Source: Alphaproteobacteria bacterium (GTDB lineage: Bacteria > Pseudomonadota > Alphaproteobacteria > Rhodobacterales > Rhodobacteraceae). Taken from it: a stretch of DNA of 64,000 nt. Each line of letters begins with the position of its first letter. Positions within the stretch are counted from its first letter, which is position 1. A program made the translations under genes and the position numbers. Under the pieces are notes generated by a model. The model had not been told where the DNA came from and ran no database searches. It saw only the letters and a list, made by a program, of their open reading frames with translations. This document shows positions 7,860 through 17,210 of this stretch, one piece after another. The stretch covers positions 1 to 64,000 of the forward strand of contig JAUHZO010000018.1 of NCBI GenBank assembly GCA_030425925.1, in the 5' to 3' direction.

Positions 7860-8429
7860 ATGCATCCCAGCCTGTCCCCGCCCAGCACTCTTGGTGCCGA
7901 TCTGCGCGCGCTGCGCCGGGCGCGCGGGCTGACGCTGCAGGGTCTTGCGGATCAGCTGGGCCGCTCGGTGGGCTGGCTCAGCCAGGTGGAACGCGACCTG
8001 TCGGCCCCCTCCATCACCGACCTGCGGCATCTGGCCCGGGCGCTGGAGGTGTCGGTCTCGACCCTCGCCCGCCCCGATGCCGCGGTGTCCGAGGAGGTGG
8101 GAGTCATCGTGCGCCGGGGCTGCCGCCGCCCCATTGGCAACCGCACCCCGGGGCTGGTGGAGGAACTGCTCTCCCCCGACCTGACCGACGATTTCGAGGT
8201 GGTGCATTCCACCTTCGAGCCGCACAGCCGCATCGGCGAGGTCGTCACCCGCCCCACGCAGGAGGTGGGCTATCTGATCTCGGGCCGGCTCGACCTCGTG
8301 ATCGGCGGGCGGGCCTTTACCCTGACCCCCGGCGACAGCTTCCGCATCCGCGGAGAGCCGTTCGAATGGATCAATCCCTATGACGAGGCGGCGGTGGCGA
8401 TCTGGGTGATCGCCCCGCCGGTGTATTGA
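7860..8429 (+). CDS. XRE-family transcriptional regulator with C-terminal cupin
   Basis: Ligand-responsive DNA-binding protein of 189 residues. The helix-turn-helix is near residues 13-60 (LRALRRARGLTLQGLADQLG, then SVGWLSQVERD). A small cupin barrel follows at about 110-180, with EVGYLISGRLDLVIGG and LTPGDSFRI. The ATG at 7860 is preferred over one at 7815, which would place the operator-like repeat inside the gene. Two LysE-type exporters follow on the same strand, so it probably governs export or catabolism of an amino acid or amine; the ligand is unknown. Confidence 0.85.
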   Translation: MHPSLSPPSTLGADLRALRRARGLTLQGLADQLGRSVGWLSQVERDLSAPSITDLRHLARALEVSVSTLARPDAAVSEEVGVIVRRGCRRPIGNRTPGLVEELLSPDLTDDFEVVHSTFEPHSRIGEVVTRPTQEVGYLISGRLDLVIGGRAFTLTPGDSFRIRGEPFEWINPYDEAAVAIWVIAPPVY

Positions 8430-8490
8430 GGGATGGTGCGCGGATCTTGCCCCCGGGCCCCTGCGCTCGCCGAAAGGTCGGACGCCTGCG

Positions 8491-8516
8491 GCGGGAGTAT
8501 TTGGAGAAAGATGAAA
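8491..8516. repeat. Dispersed intergenic repeat, plus-oriented copy
   Basis: GGCGGGAGTATTTGGAGAAA followed by GATGAA, in the gap between the XRE-cupin gene and the first exporter. It matches the minus-strand block at 7147-7180. It lies 30 bases upstream of the exporter start and could carry or disturb its promoter. Confidence 0.6.
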
Positions 8517-8545
8517 GCACAGGCACCGCATCCCGGAGGCTGGTC

Positions 8546-9166
8546 GTGACCGTCGAGGCCTGGACCGTCTTTGCGCTCTTCTGGGTGGTCTTCGTGACCA
8601 CGCCGGGGCCGAACGCGGTGAACTGCATCCAGAACGGGATGACCTACGGCTTTGCCCGCAGCCTCTGGGCTGTGGCGGCGATCCTGACGCAGGCGGCGCT
8701 GTTTCTGGCGCTGTCGGCGGCGGGGATCACCGCGCTGATCGCGGCCTTGCCCACCGCGTTCCTTGTGGCCAAGATCGCCGGCGCGCTGGTGCTGATCTGG
8801 CTGGGGCTGCGCGGCTGGCGCAGGGCGGGGCAGGTGATCACGCTGGAGGTCGCGCCGCCGCACCGGATCTACAGCCGGGCGCTGGCCATCGCCACCATCA
8901 ACCCGAAATCCGTGGCGGGGTACCTGGCTGCCTTTTCGCAATTCGTGCAGGCCGATGTGCCCATCGGCCAGCAGATGTGGGTGATCGTGCCCACCGCGCT
9001 GACGCTGACCTCGCTCAGCTATGCCACCTATACCGCGCTGGGGGCCGGGCTGGGCCGGGCGGCGCTGTCGGCGGTGATGAACCGGCTGATCCGCCGGGGC
9101 CTTGCGGTCTGTTTCATGCTCTACGGGCTTGCGCTGGGTGCGACCGCGCTGCCGGGGCGGGTGTGA
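8546..9166 (+). CDS. LysE family translocator, first copy
   Basis: Inner-membrane exporter of amino acids or related metabolites, 206 residues with about six hydrophobic segments. The N-terminal VTTPGPNAVNCIQNG and the central NPKSVAGYLAAFSQFV are family marks. I choose the GTG at 8546 because GGAGG precedes it by seven bases and the protein then begins just before the first membrane segment; the longer frame from 8426 adds a polar leader made from the dispersed repeat. It lies downstream of the XRE-cupin regulator. Confidence 0.83.
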   Translation: MTVEAWTVFALFWVVFVTTPGPNAVNCIQNGMTYGFARSLWAVAAILTQAALFLALSAAGITALIAALPTAFLVAKIAGALVLIWLGLRGWRRAGQVITLEVAPPHRIYSRALAIATINPKSVAGYLAAFSQFVQADVPIGQQMWVIVPTALTLTSLSYATYTALGAGLGRAALSAVMNRLIRRGLAVCFMLYGLALGATALPGRV

Positions 9167-9256
9167 CATGCGCGGCGACAGGACCTTTGCGCTGCCCCGT
9201 CCCTGCGCGCGCACGGCCTCGCTTGCCGCAGCGCGCCCGTTGCGGGAGGCGCGGGC

Positions 9257-9880
9257 ATGACCGGCATGCTGCCCGCCTTCGATCCCGCAACCCTCACCGC
9301 CTTTCTGGCGGCGGGGCTGTTGCTGAACCTCACCCCCGGGGCCGACGTGATGTTTGCCACCGCCAGCGGCGCGGCCGGAGGCTGGCGGGCCGGGATCGCC
9401 GCGGCGGCGGGGATCGCGCTGGGCTGCCTCGTGCATGTGGCGCTGACCGCGCTGGGGCTGGCGGCGGCGCTGCGGGCGCAGCCTCTGGCGCTCGACGGGC
9501 TGCGCTGGGCGGGGGCGGCCTATCTGCTGGTCCTGGCGGTGCAAAGCTGGCGCGCCGCGCCCGCCCGCGCGGCCAATGGCGCAGGCGGGATTCGCCGCGC
9601 GGTGGCGCAGGGCTTTGTCACCAATGTGCTGAACCCCAAGGTGGCGCTGTTCATCCTGGCCTTTCTGCCGCAGTTCACCGACCCCGCGCGCGGGGCGGTC
9701 TGGGCGCAGATCCTTGTCCTTGGCGGGCTCTTCATCCTGACCGGCTTTGTCGTCACGTCCGCCTATGGCGCGCTGGCGGGCCGCCTTGCCGCGGTGCTCC
9801 ACCGCCGCGGCCGCGTGTTGAACCGGCTGGCTGCGCTGGTCTTTGGCGGCCTCGCGCTGCGCCTGGTCTGGAGCCCGTGA
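9257..9880 (+). CDS. LysE family translocator, second copy
   Basis: A 207-residue inner-membrane exporter with six hydrophobic segments. The family signatures are NLTPGADVMFATASG near residue 30 and NVLNPKVALFILAFLPQF near 120. It is more typical of the RhtB/LysE type than its neighbour. It follows that gene after 90 bases on the same strand; a gene pair may form a heteromer or export different substrates. The substrate is unknown. Confidence 0.86.
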   Translation: MTGMLPAFDPATLTAFLAAGLLLNLTPGADVMFATASGAAGGWRAGIAAAAGIALGCLVHVALTALGLAAALRAQPLALDGLRWAGAAYLLVLAVQSWRAAPARAANGAGGIRRAVAQGFVTNVLNPKVALFILAFLPQFTDPARGAVWAQILVLGGLFILTGFVVTSAYGALAGRLAAVLHRRGRVLNRLAALVFGGLALRLVWSP

Positions 9881-9897
9881 CCATGTCCGCCCCCCGT

Positions 9898-11130
9898 TCA
9901 GAGCCACATGAGCTCGTCCGCGTCCAGCAGCCCCGCCGGGCCGTCGCCGTGCCAGAGCCGGTCCTGACCGGCGCCGGGCACGATGCGGTCGGGCCGCGCG
10001 CCGCCGATCATCCGGTCGTCGCCCCCCATGCCGAACAGCCGGTCCGCGCCGCCCTGTCCCAGCAGCAGGTCGTCGCCGGGCGTGCCGGTGATGTTGTCCG
10101 CGGTCCAGGTGCCGACGATCACGGTGTATTCCGCCGCAGGCGCCGGGCCGCCGGGCAGCGGGGTGAATTCGTCATAGCCTGCGTCGTCGGGGATATGGGT
10201 CAGGATGCCGCGGGTCTCGGCAAAGGCGTCATAGGCCCCCGGGGCCTGCAGCGTGTCCTGCCATTCCACCGACAGGATCTGCGCCTGTCCGGCCCAGAGC
10301 GTGGCGGCGGCGTCCAGCGCATAGGGCGCGGTGGTGAACAGGTTCTCCATCAACAGCAGGTCGACGGCGTCGAAGAACGCCGCATCCCCCGCGCTGACCG
10401 GTGTGCCGTTGTTCCAGGTGATGTAGGCATCGCCATTGATGGCAATCAGCGGATCGGGGCGCCCGGCCGCATCGGCGGCGGCGTCCAGCGCCGCGGCAAC
10501 GGTGTTGACCAGCGCGATCATGGCGTCGGCGCGTTCGGCCAGGGTGGTGCCGCCCACCACCCCGCCGGTCAGGTAGTAGCGCGACACGTCGTCGAGGAAC
10601 ACGCCGTCATACCCGGCGTCGAACACCGCCAGCGCCTGATCCACCACGATCTGCGTCCAGCTGGTCTGACCCGCCGGGGCGGGGCTGACGAAATCGACGA
10701 CGGGGCCATAGATCGTCTGGTCGGGATTGTCCGGGGCGGGCAGGTCTCCGGCCGCGCGCGGGCCGCGCGCCTCGCCCAACGCGCCGCTCAGCCAGTAGGG
10801 CGCGCCGGGCTGCACGCTGCCGACATCGGGATTGGCGATCTCGTCCGGCACCACCCAGGCAAAGTCCCAGAAGGCGCGGTTGTGATCCGTCACCGCCACG
10901 TTGACATATCCCAGCACCGGACGGTCGTCCGCCGGGTTGGCGGGCGTGCCGTTCTGCTGCAGCACCGCCAGCTGTGCGGGCGTGAGGCTTGGGGCAAGGC
11001 CGCTGGGCAGGCCGGAATAATCCAGCGCGCGGAACGTCTCGCCGCTTTCGACGATGATCAGGTCGTAGGCGCTGTCGCGCAGCGGCGCATAGGCCACATT
11101 GGTCAGCCAGTAGATGAAGTTGTCGTACAT
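9898..11130 (-). CDS. Secreted GH114-like glycoside hydrolase with RTX repeats
   Basis: Probably an extracellular enzyme acting on a galactosaminogalactan-like polysaccharide. Residues about 1-335 look like the GH114/TM1410 TIM barrel, with the active-site-like AGYDGVFLDDVSRYY near residue 175. The C-terminal 70 residues hold glycine/aspartate nonapeptides (GTPGDDLLLGQGGADRLFG, GMGGDDRMIGG), which bind calcium and mark type I secretion. There is no N-terminal signal peptide, as expected for that route. ATG at 11130 has GAGGTG upstream. No type I secretion genes are in the window. Confidence 0.75.
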   Translation of the reverse strand: MYDNFIYWLTNVAYAPLRDSAYDLIIVESGETFRALDYSGLPSGLAPSLTPAQLAVLQQNGTPANPADDRPVLGYVNVAVTDHNRAFWDFAWVVPDEIANPDVGSVQPGAPYWLSGALGEARGPRAAGDLPAPDNPDQTIYGPVVDFVSPAPAGQTSWTQIVVDQALAVFDAGYDGVFLDDVSRYYLTGGVVGGTTLAERADAMIALVNTVAAALDAAADAAGRPDPLIAINGDAYITWNNGTPVSAGDAAFFDAVDLLLMENLFTTAPYALDAAATLWAGQAQILSVEWQDTLQAPGAYDAFAETRGILTHIPDDAGYDEFTPLPGGPAPAAEYTVIVGTWTADNITGTPGDDLLLGQGGADRLFGMGGDDRMIGGARPDRIVPGAGQDRLWHGDGPAGLLDADELMWL

Positions 11131-11219
11131 CAGGCACCTCTTGTTCCACACGGATCGCCGCCTTGGCCGCGACAGAATCCTAGCACACGTTTATCGACTC
11201 TTGACGAAAGGAAACCCGC

Positions 11220-13676
11220 ATGACCGATTTTCCCACCCAGACCCGCGTCGTCATCATTGGCGGGGGGGCCGTCGGGGCCTCTGGCGCCTACCACATCGCC
11301 AAGGCGGGGTGGGATTGCGTGTTGCTGGAAAAGAACGAACTGACCGCCGGCTCCACCTGGCACGCGGCAGGCAATTGCCCGTCCTTCAGCACGTCCTGGG
11401 CCATCATGAACATGCAGCGCTATTCGCTGCAGCTGTATCGCACGCTGGCGGATGAGGTCGACTATCCGATGAACTACCATGTCACCGGCTCGATCCGGCT
11501 GGGGCATACCCGGGAACGGATGATGGAGTTCGAGCGCGCCCGCGGCATGGGCCGCTACCAGGGCATGGCGCTGGAGATGCTGCAGGTCTCGGACCTGAAG
11601 GACCGCTATCCCTTCCTCGAAACCCATGACCTTGCGGGCGCGCTCTACGATCCCGACGATGGCGATATCGACCCCGCGCAGCTGACCCAGGCGCTGGCCA
11701 AGGGCGCGCGCATGGCCGGCGCGCGGATCGAACGGTTCTGCCCGGCGACCGGCGTCAGCCGCGAGAACGGCGAATGGATCGTGCACACGCCCAAGGGCGA
11801 CATCCGCTGCGAGAAGGTGGTGAATGCCGCCGGCTACTACGCACAGCGCGTGGGCGAATGGTTCAAGCCTTACGGCGGGCGCACCGTGCCCATGGCGGTC
11901 ATGTCCCACCAGTATTTCCTGACCGAGGAAATCCCCGCCCTCAAGGACTGGTGCGAAAGCACGGGCAACCGGAAACTGCCGCTGCTGCGCGACGTGGACA
12001 GCAGCTATTACCTGCGGCAAGAGAAATACGGCCTGAACCTCGGCCCCTACGAGCGTCACGGCAAGGCGCACTGGATCACGCCGGACGATCCCATGCCCGA
12101 GGATTTCAGCTTCCAGCTTTACCCCGACGATCTCGACCGGATCGAATGGTATATCGAGGACGCCATGGCCCGCGTGCCGCTGCTGGCCGAGGGCGGCGTG
12201 GGCCGCAACATCAACGGGCCCATTCCCTACGCGCCCGACGGCCTGCCGCTGATCGGCCCGATGCCGGGCGTGCCCAATGCCTACGAGGCCTGCGTCTTTA
12301 CCTTCGGGATCACGCAGGGCGGCGGCGCGGGCAAGGTGCTGGCGGAATGGGTGACCGAAGGCCAGACGGAATGGGACATGTGGGCCGTCGATCCGCGCCG
12401 CTACACCGACTATACCGACCAGGAGTACTGCAACGCCAAGGCGTTGGAGGTTTATGGCCACGAATACGCCATGCATTTCCCCTGGCACCGCTGGCCCGCC
12501 GCGCCCGACCGCAAGCTTTCGCCGGTGCATGACCGGATCAAGGCGATGGGCGGCGTGATGGGCGCCTATAACGGTTGGGAACGCGCCAACTGGTTCGCAC
12601 AGCCGGGCGACGACACCTCCGAGGAGGCAACCCAGACCTGGGCCCGCTCCGGCCCGTGGGAGCCGCGCATCCGCGCCGAATGCGAGGCGGTGCGCGACGC
12701 GGCCGGCATCCTCGACCTGCCGGGTTTCTCGCGTTACCGGCTGGAAGGCGAAGGCGCGGCAGAGGCGCTGCGCGGCCTTTGCACCGGCGGCATCCCCAAG
12801 GTGGGCCGGATCGGGCTGCTCTACTTTGCCGACAGCCGTGGCCGCATCGTGACCGAGATGTCGGCGATGCGCCTGGCCGAGGATTTCTTTTTCCTCATCA
12901 CCGCCGGGTCGGCACAATGGCACGATTTCGAATGGCTCAAGGCCCACCTGCCGGAAAGCCTGTCGCTGCGCGATGTCACGCGGGAGTTTTCCTGCCAGAT
13001 CCTCACCGGCCCGAAATCCCGCGACATTCTTGCGGAGGTGACGGAGGCCGACCTGAGCCAGCCCTGGCTGACCCACCAGTCCGCCCGGATCGGCGAGGCC
13101 TGGGTGCAGCTGGTGCGCGTCTCCTTCGCCGGGGAACTGGGATGGGAGATCCATTCCAAGGTCGAGGACACCGCGTCCGTCTATGACGCGGTCATGCAGG
13201 CCGGCGCGGCGCACGGGCTGAAACCCTTCGGCATGTTCGCCCTGAACAGCCTGCGCATCGAAAAGGGCTATCGCGCATGGAAGGGCGACCTGTCGACCGA
13301 TTACACCCTGCTGCAGGGCGGGCTTGACCGCTTCGTCAAGTTCGACAAGCCGCAGGATTTCCCGGGCAAGGCGGCGCTTCAGAACGAAAGGCAGCAGGGC
13401 GTGACCAAGCGCTTTGTCACGCTGATCGTGGACGCGGGCGCGTGCGACGCGCCCTACATGTCCACGCTCTGGCATGACGGGCAGGTGGTGGGGGAAACCA
13501 CCTCGGGTGCCTGGGGCTATCGCGTCAACGCCTCTGTCGCGCTGGGCATGCTGCGCGCCGATCTTGCGGTGCCGGGAACAGAGCTGGAGGTGGACATCTA
13601 CGGCGAACGCTGCCGCGCCACGGTGCAGGAGGATCGCCCGCTGTGGGATCCGGAAAACGCGCGCCTCAGGGCCTGA
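11220..13676 (+). CDS. FAD-dependent dehydrogenase fused to GcvT domain (dimethylglycine/sarcosine dehydrogenase-like), copy 1
   Basis: Oxidative N-demethylase, passing the one-carbon unit to tetrahydrofolate. Of 818 residues, the N-terminal half is a DAO-type FAD domain (VVIIGGGAVGASGAYHIAKA); His48 in AGSTWHAAG is the position that carries covalent FAD in this family. The C-terminal half, from about residue 430, is the GcvT folate-binding region ending in a barrel (GELGWEIHSK and AWGYRVNASVALGML). It heads a plus-strand run with a homocysteine methyltransferase and a second such enzyme, which suggests glycine betaine breakdown. The exact substrate is not fixed by sequence. Confidence 0.82.
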   Translation: MTDFPTQTRVVIIGGGAVGASGAYHIAKAGWDCVLLEKNELTAGSTWHAAGNCPSFSTSWAIMNMQRYSLQLYRTLADEVDYPMNYHVTGSIRLGHTRERMMEFERARGMGRYQGMALEMLQVSDLKDRYPFLETHDLAGALYDPDDGDIDPAQLTQALAKGARMAGARIERFCPATGVSRENGEWIVHTPKGDIRCEKVVNAAGYYAQRVGEWFKPYGGRTVPMAVMSHQYFLTEEIPALKDWCESTGNRKLPLLRDVDSSYYLRQEKYGLNLGPYERHGKAHWITPDDPMPEDFSFQLYPDDLDRIEWYIEDAMARVPLLAEGGVGRNINGPIPYAPDGLPLIGPMPGVPNAYEACVFTFGITQGGGAGKVLAEWVTEGQTEWDMWAVDPRRYTDYTDQEYCNAKALEVYGHEYAMHFPWHRWPAAPDRKLSPVHDRIKAMGGVMGAYNGWERANWFAQPGDDTSEEATQTWARSGPWEPRIRAECEAVRDAAGILDLPGFSRYRLEGEGAAEALRGLCTGGIPKVGRIGLLYFADSRGRIVTEMSAMRLAEDFFFLITAGSAQWHDFEWLKAHLPESLSLRDVTREFSCQILTGPKSRDILAEVTEADLSQPWLTHQSARIGEAWVQLVRVSFAGELGWEIHSKVEDTASVYDAVMQAGAAHGLKPFGMFALNSLRIEKGYRAWKGDLSTDYTLLQGGLDRFVKFDKPQDFPGKAALQNERQQGVTKRFVTLIVDAGACDAPYMSTLWHDGQVVGETTSGAWGYRVNASVALGMLRADLAVPGTELEVDIYGERCRATVQEDRPLWDPENARLRA

Positions 13677-13767
13677 GCCCTGCAACTTCTTCTTGGTCGA
13701 AATACCCGGGGGAGTCGCCAAAGGCGACGGGGGCAACGCCCCCACCCGGCGCAAGGGACACCACCAG

Positions 13768-14688
13768 ATGACAACGATTACGCTTCTCGATGGCGGCATG
13801 GGCCAGGAGCTGATCAAACGCTCCGGCAAGCCCGCCGCGCCCCTGTGGTCCACACAGGTGATGATGGACAACCCCGGCATGGTGGCCGACGTGCATCGCG
13901 ACTATGCAAACGCCGGTGCGACGGTGGCCACCACCAACAGCTATGCCATCCACCGCGACCGTCTGCGCGGCGGCGACAGCAATCACTACGCCGCCCGGGG
14001 CGAAGCGATGCCGGACCTCGAGGACCGGTTCGACGCCCTGCACAAGGCCGCGCTGGACGAGGCCGAGGCGGTGCGGGGGCAATGCCGCATTGCGGGCTCC
14101 ATCGGGCCGCTGGGGGCCAGCTACCGGGCCGACCTGCATCCCGACCGCGCAACCGCGGTGCCGCTTTATGCCGAGGTGGCGCGGCTGCACGCGCCCCGCG
14201 TCGATCTGCTGCTGTTCGAGACGATCGCCTCGCTTGAGGCCGCGCGCGCCTGTCTGGAGGCCGGACGCCAGACCGACCGTCCGGTCTGGCTGGCGCTGAC
14301 CGTCGATGACGAGGATGGCAGCAGGCTGCGCTCGGGCGAGCCCGTGGCCGAAGCCGCCGCCATCGCGGCCGAGGCCGACGCGGTGCTGGCCAATTGTTCG
14401 ACGCCCGAGGCGATGCCCGCGGCGCTGGACCAGCTTGCCCGGGCCGGCGTGCCCTTCGGGGCCTATGCCAACGCGTTCACGACGATCACCAAGGATTTCC
14501 TTGACGGCGGCACCACAGCCGCCGACCTGTCGGCCCGCCGCGATCTGGGGCCGCAGGTCTATGCCGACCATGCGCTCGGCTGGATCGGCATGGGGGCCAC
14601 CATCGTGGGCGGATGCTGCGAAACCGGCCCCGCCCATATCGCCGAAATTGCCCGCCGCATGCAGATGGCGGGTCTGCGGATCGTGTAA
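13768..14688 (+). CDS. Homocysteine S-methyltransferase family protein
   Basis: Zinc-dependent transfer of a methyl group to homocysteine, giving methionine. The 306-residue single domain opens with LLDGGMGQELIKRSG. It has the zinc ligands: the Cys of VLANCSTPEA and the paired cysteines of VGGCCETGPAHI near the C-terminus. Set between two dimethylglycine/sarcosine dehydrogenase-like genes, it is likely to use betaine (BHMT role) as the methyl donor, making the cluster a full demethylation route; S-methylmethionine is the alternative. Gaps are 91 bases before and 15 after. Confidence 0.85.
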   Translation: MTTITLLDGGMGQELIKRSGKPAAPLWSTQVMMDNPGMVADVHRDYANAGATVATTNSYAIHRDRLRGGDSNHYAARGEAMPDLEDRFDALHKAALDEAEAVRGQCRIAGSIGPLGASYRADLHPDRATAVPLYAEVARLHAPRVDLLLFETIASLEAARACLEAGRQTDRPVWLALTVDDEDGSRLRSGEPVAEAAAIAAEADAVLANCSTPEAMPAALDQLARAGVPFGAYANAFTTITKDFLDGGTTAADLSARRDLGPQVYADHALGWIGMGATIVGGCCETGPAHIAEIARRMQMAGLRIV

Positions 14689-14703
14689 GTTCAGGAGCAT
14701 GAC

Positions 14704-17154
14704 ATGACCCTTCCCACCCAGGCCCGCGCGGTCATCATCGGCGGCGGCGTGATCGGCTGTTCGGTCGCGTATCACCTGACCAGGCTCGGCTGGACCGACG
14801 TGGTGCTTCTGGAGCGCAAGCAGCTGACCTCGGGCACCACCTGGCACGCCGCCGGGCTGATCGCTCAGCTGCGCGCCACGGCCAACATGACCCGGCTGGC
14901 CAAGTACAGCCAGGAACTCTACGGCAATCTCGAAGCCGAAACCGGTGTGGCGACCGGGTTCAAGCGGGTCGGCTCCATCACCGTCGCCCTGCACGCCGAA
15001 CGGCACGAGGAACTGCGTCGCTCGGCCGCCATGGCCCGTGCCTTTGGCGTCGAGATCGACGAGATCGACGTGGCCGAGATTACCGCCAGGTACCCGCATC
15101 TGAACACCGATGGCGTGCTGGGCGGGGTCTACCTGCCAAAGGACGGCCAGGGCGATCCGGCCAATATCGCACTGGCCATGGCCAATGGCGCGCGCCAGCG
15201 CGGCGCGGTGATTGCCGAGCGCACCATGGCCGTCTCGGTCACCCGCGATGCCGGGCGCGTCACGGCGGTCCACTGGGCCAATGAGGACGGGGTCACCGGT
15301 ACCATCACCTGCGAGCACGCCGTCAACTGTGCCGGGATGTGGGGGCGCGAGGTCGGCGCGATGCTGGGCACCGACGTGCCCCTGCAGGCCTGCGAGCACT
15401 TCTACATCGTGTCCGAACCCATTGCCGGCCTGTCCCGGCTGCCGGTCCTGCGGGTGCCGGACGAATGCGCCTATTACAAGGAAGACGCGGGCAAGATGAT
15501 GCTGGGCGCGTTCGAACCGGGGGCGAAACCCTGGGCGCTGGACGGTATCCCAGACAGCTTTGAATTCGACCAGCTGCCCGAGGATTTCGACCATTTCGAG
15601 CCGATCCTGGAAAAGGCCGTCAACCGCATGCCGATGCTGGGAGAGGCAGGCATTCACACCTTCTTCAACGGGCCGGAAAGCTTTACGCCCGACAATGCCT
15701 ATTACATGGGGCTCTGCCCGGGGGCGCAGAATGTCTGGGTCGCCGCCGGGTTCAACTCCATCGGCATCCAGTCGGCGGGCGGCGCGGGCATGGCGCTGGC
15801 ACAATGGATGGAGGACGGCGAGAAGCCGTTCGATCTGGGTGATGTGGACATCGCCCGGGCCGAGCCGTTCCAGACCAACCGCACCTATCTGGCCAGCCGG
15901 GTGTCGGAAACGCTGGGGCTGCTTTACGCCGATCACTATCCCTACCGGCAGAAGGAAACCGCCCGCGGGCTGCGCCGCACGCCGTTCCACCACCACCTGT
16001 CCGAACAGGGCGCGGTGTTCGGGGAACTGGCCGGCTGGGAGCGGGCCAACTGGTTCGCCGGGCCGGGCCAGGCACGCGACTACCGCTACAGCTGGGGCCG
16101 CCAGAACTGGTTCGACAACGCCCGGGCCGAGCATATGGCGGTGCGCGAGGGGGTGGGCCTGTACGACATGTCCTCCTTCGGCAAGCTGCGGGTCGAAGGC
16201 CCGGATGCCGAAAGCCTGCTGAACCATGTCTGCGGCGCGGACATGTCGGTGGCGCCGGGCCGCATCGTCTATACCCAGTTCCTGAACGCACGCGGCGGGA
16301 TCGAGGCGGATGTCACCGTCACGCGGCTGTCGGAAAAGGTCTATCTCGTGGTCACCCCGGCGGCCACGCGGCGGGCCGATCAGACCTGGCTGACGCGCTG
16401 GGGGATGGCACGCGACGCGCGGGTCACGATCACCGATGTCACCGTCTCCGAAGGCGTGCTGGCGGTGATGGGCCCACGGGCGCGCGAGCTGATGCAGGCG
16501 GTGTCGCCGGCGGATTTCTCGAACGATGGCAACCCGTTCGGCACCGCGCAGGAGATCGACCTGGGCCTGGCCCGCGCGCGGGTGCACCGGGTGTCCTATG
16601 TGGGCGAACTGGGCTGGGAGGTCTATGTCGGCGCCGACATGGCGGGCCACGTCTTCGAGACGCTGTGGGAAGCGGGGCAGGGATTCGGGCTGAAACTGTG
16701 CGGCATGCACATGATGGACAGCTGCCGCGCCGAAAAGGCGTTCCGGCATTTCGGCCATGACATCACCTGCGAGGATCACGTGCTGGAGGCCGGTCTGGGC
16801 TTTGCCGTCAGGACGTCGAAGCCGGATTTCGTCGGGCGTGACGCGGTGCTGGCCAAGCGCGAGGCCGGGCTGGACAAGCGCCTGGTACAGTTCCTGCTGA
16901 ACGATCCCGAGCCGCTGGTCTATCACAACGAGCCGATCCTCAGGGATGGCGAGATCGTGGGCTACCTGTCCTCGGGGGCTTACGGGCATTTCCTGGGCGG
17001 TGCGGTCGGTCTGGGCTACGTGCCGTGCCGCGGGGAAAGCCCCGATCAGATGCTGGCCTCGCGCTACGAGATCGACGTGGCGGGCACGCGGGTGGCGGCG
17101 ACGGCGTCGCTCCGGCCGCTCTACGATCCCAAGGGAGAGCGGACCAAAGCCTGA
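14704..17154 (+). CDS. FAD-dependent dehydrogenase fused to GcvT domain (dimethylglycine/sarcosine dehydrogenase-like), copy 2
   Basis: Paralogue of the gene at 11220, 816 residues with the same layout: FAD-binding VIIGGGVIGCSVAYHL, covalent-FAD position His48 in SGTTWHAAG, then GcvT domains with GELGWEVYVGADMAGH and a C-terminal ASLRPLYDPKGER. The N-terminal LIAQLRATANMTRLAKYS segment is closer to the usual dimethylglycine/sarcosine dehydrogenases than that of the first copy. With the methyltransferase 15 bases upstream it forms a likely operon. The two enzymes could act on successive substrates, dimethylglycine and sarcosine. Confidence 0.85.
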   Translation: MTLPTQARAVIIGGGVIGCSVAYHLTRLGWTDVVLLERKQLTSGTTWHAAGLIAQLRATANMTRLAKYSQELYGNLEAETGVATGFKRVGSITVALHAERHEELRRSAAMARAFGVEIDEIDVAEITARYPHLNTDGVLGGVYLPKDGQGDPANIALAMANGARQRGAVIAERTMAVSVTRDAGRVTAVHWANEDGVTGTITCEHAVNCAGMWGREVGAMLGTDVPLQACEHFYIVSEPIAGLSRLPVLRVPDECAYYKEDAGKMMLGAFEPGAKPWALDGIPDSFEFDQLPEDFDHFEPILEKAVNRMPMLGEAGIHTFFNGPESFTPDNAYYMGLCPGAQNVWVAAGFNSIGIQSAGGAGMALAQWMEDGEKPFDLGDVDIARAEPFQTNRTYLASRVSETLGLLYADHYPYRQKETARGLRRTPFHHHLSEQGAVFGELAGWERANWFAGPGQARDYRYSWGRQNWFDNARAEHMAVREGVGLYDMSSFGKLRVEGPDAESLLNHVCGADMSVAPGRIVYTQFLNARGGIEADVTVTRLSEKVYLVVTPAATRRADQTWLTRWGMARDARVTITDVTVSEGVLAVMGPRARELMQAVSPADFSNDGNPFGTAQEIDLGLARARVHRVSYVGELGWEVYVGADMAGHVFETLWEAGQGFGLKLCGMHMMDSCRAEKAFRHFGHDITCEDHVLEAGLGFAVRTSKPDFVGRDAVLAKREAGLDKRLVQFLLNDPEPLVYHNEPILRDGEIVGYLSSGAYGHFLGGAVGLGYVPCRGESPDQMLASRYEIDVAGTRVAATASLRPLYDPKGERTKA

Positions 17155-17210
17155 ACGGGGCGCTCGTCGGCCTCTTGCGTGGCCGCCTCGCCTTTGGCAC
17201 AGGGCGGGGC

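Noticed and set aside
9168-9260. 30-codon frame between the two LysE-type genes, overlapping the second start
   Set aside because: The ATGA overlap is suggestive, but the product is Arg/Ala-rich, has no motif, and no Shine-Dalgarno precedes it.
11130-13880. Open frame of 916 codons on the minus strand
   Set aside because: Antisense to the first FAD/GcvT dehydrogenase; composition and lack of motifs mark it as a shadow.
13666-16989. Open frame of 1107 codons on the minus strand
   Set aside because: It is antisense to a methyltransferase and a dehydrogenase with full domain matches; its product is rich in His, Arg and Gly with no domain, as expected for a high-GC shadow frame.
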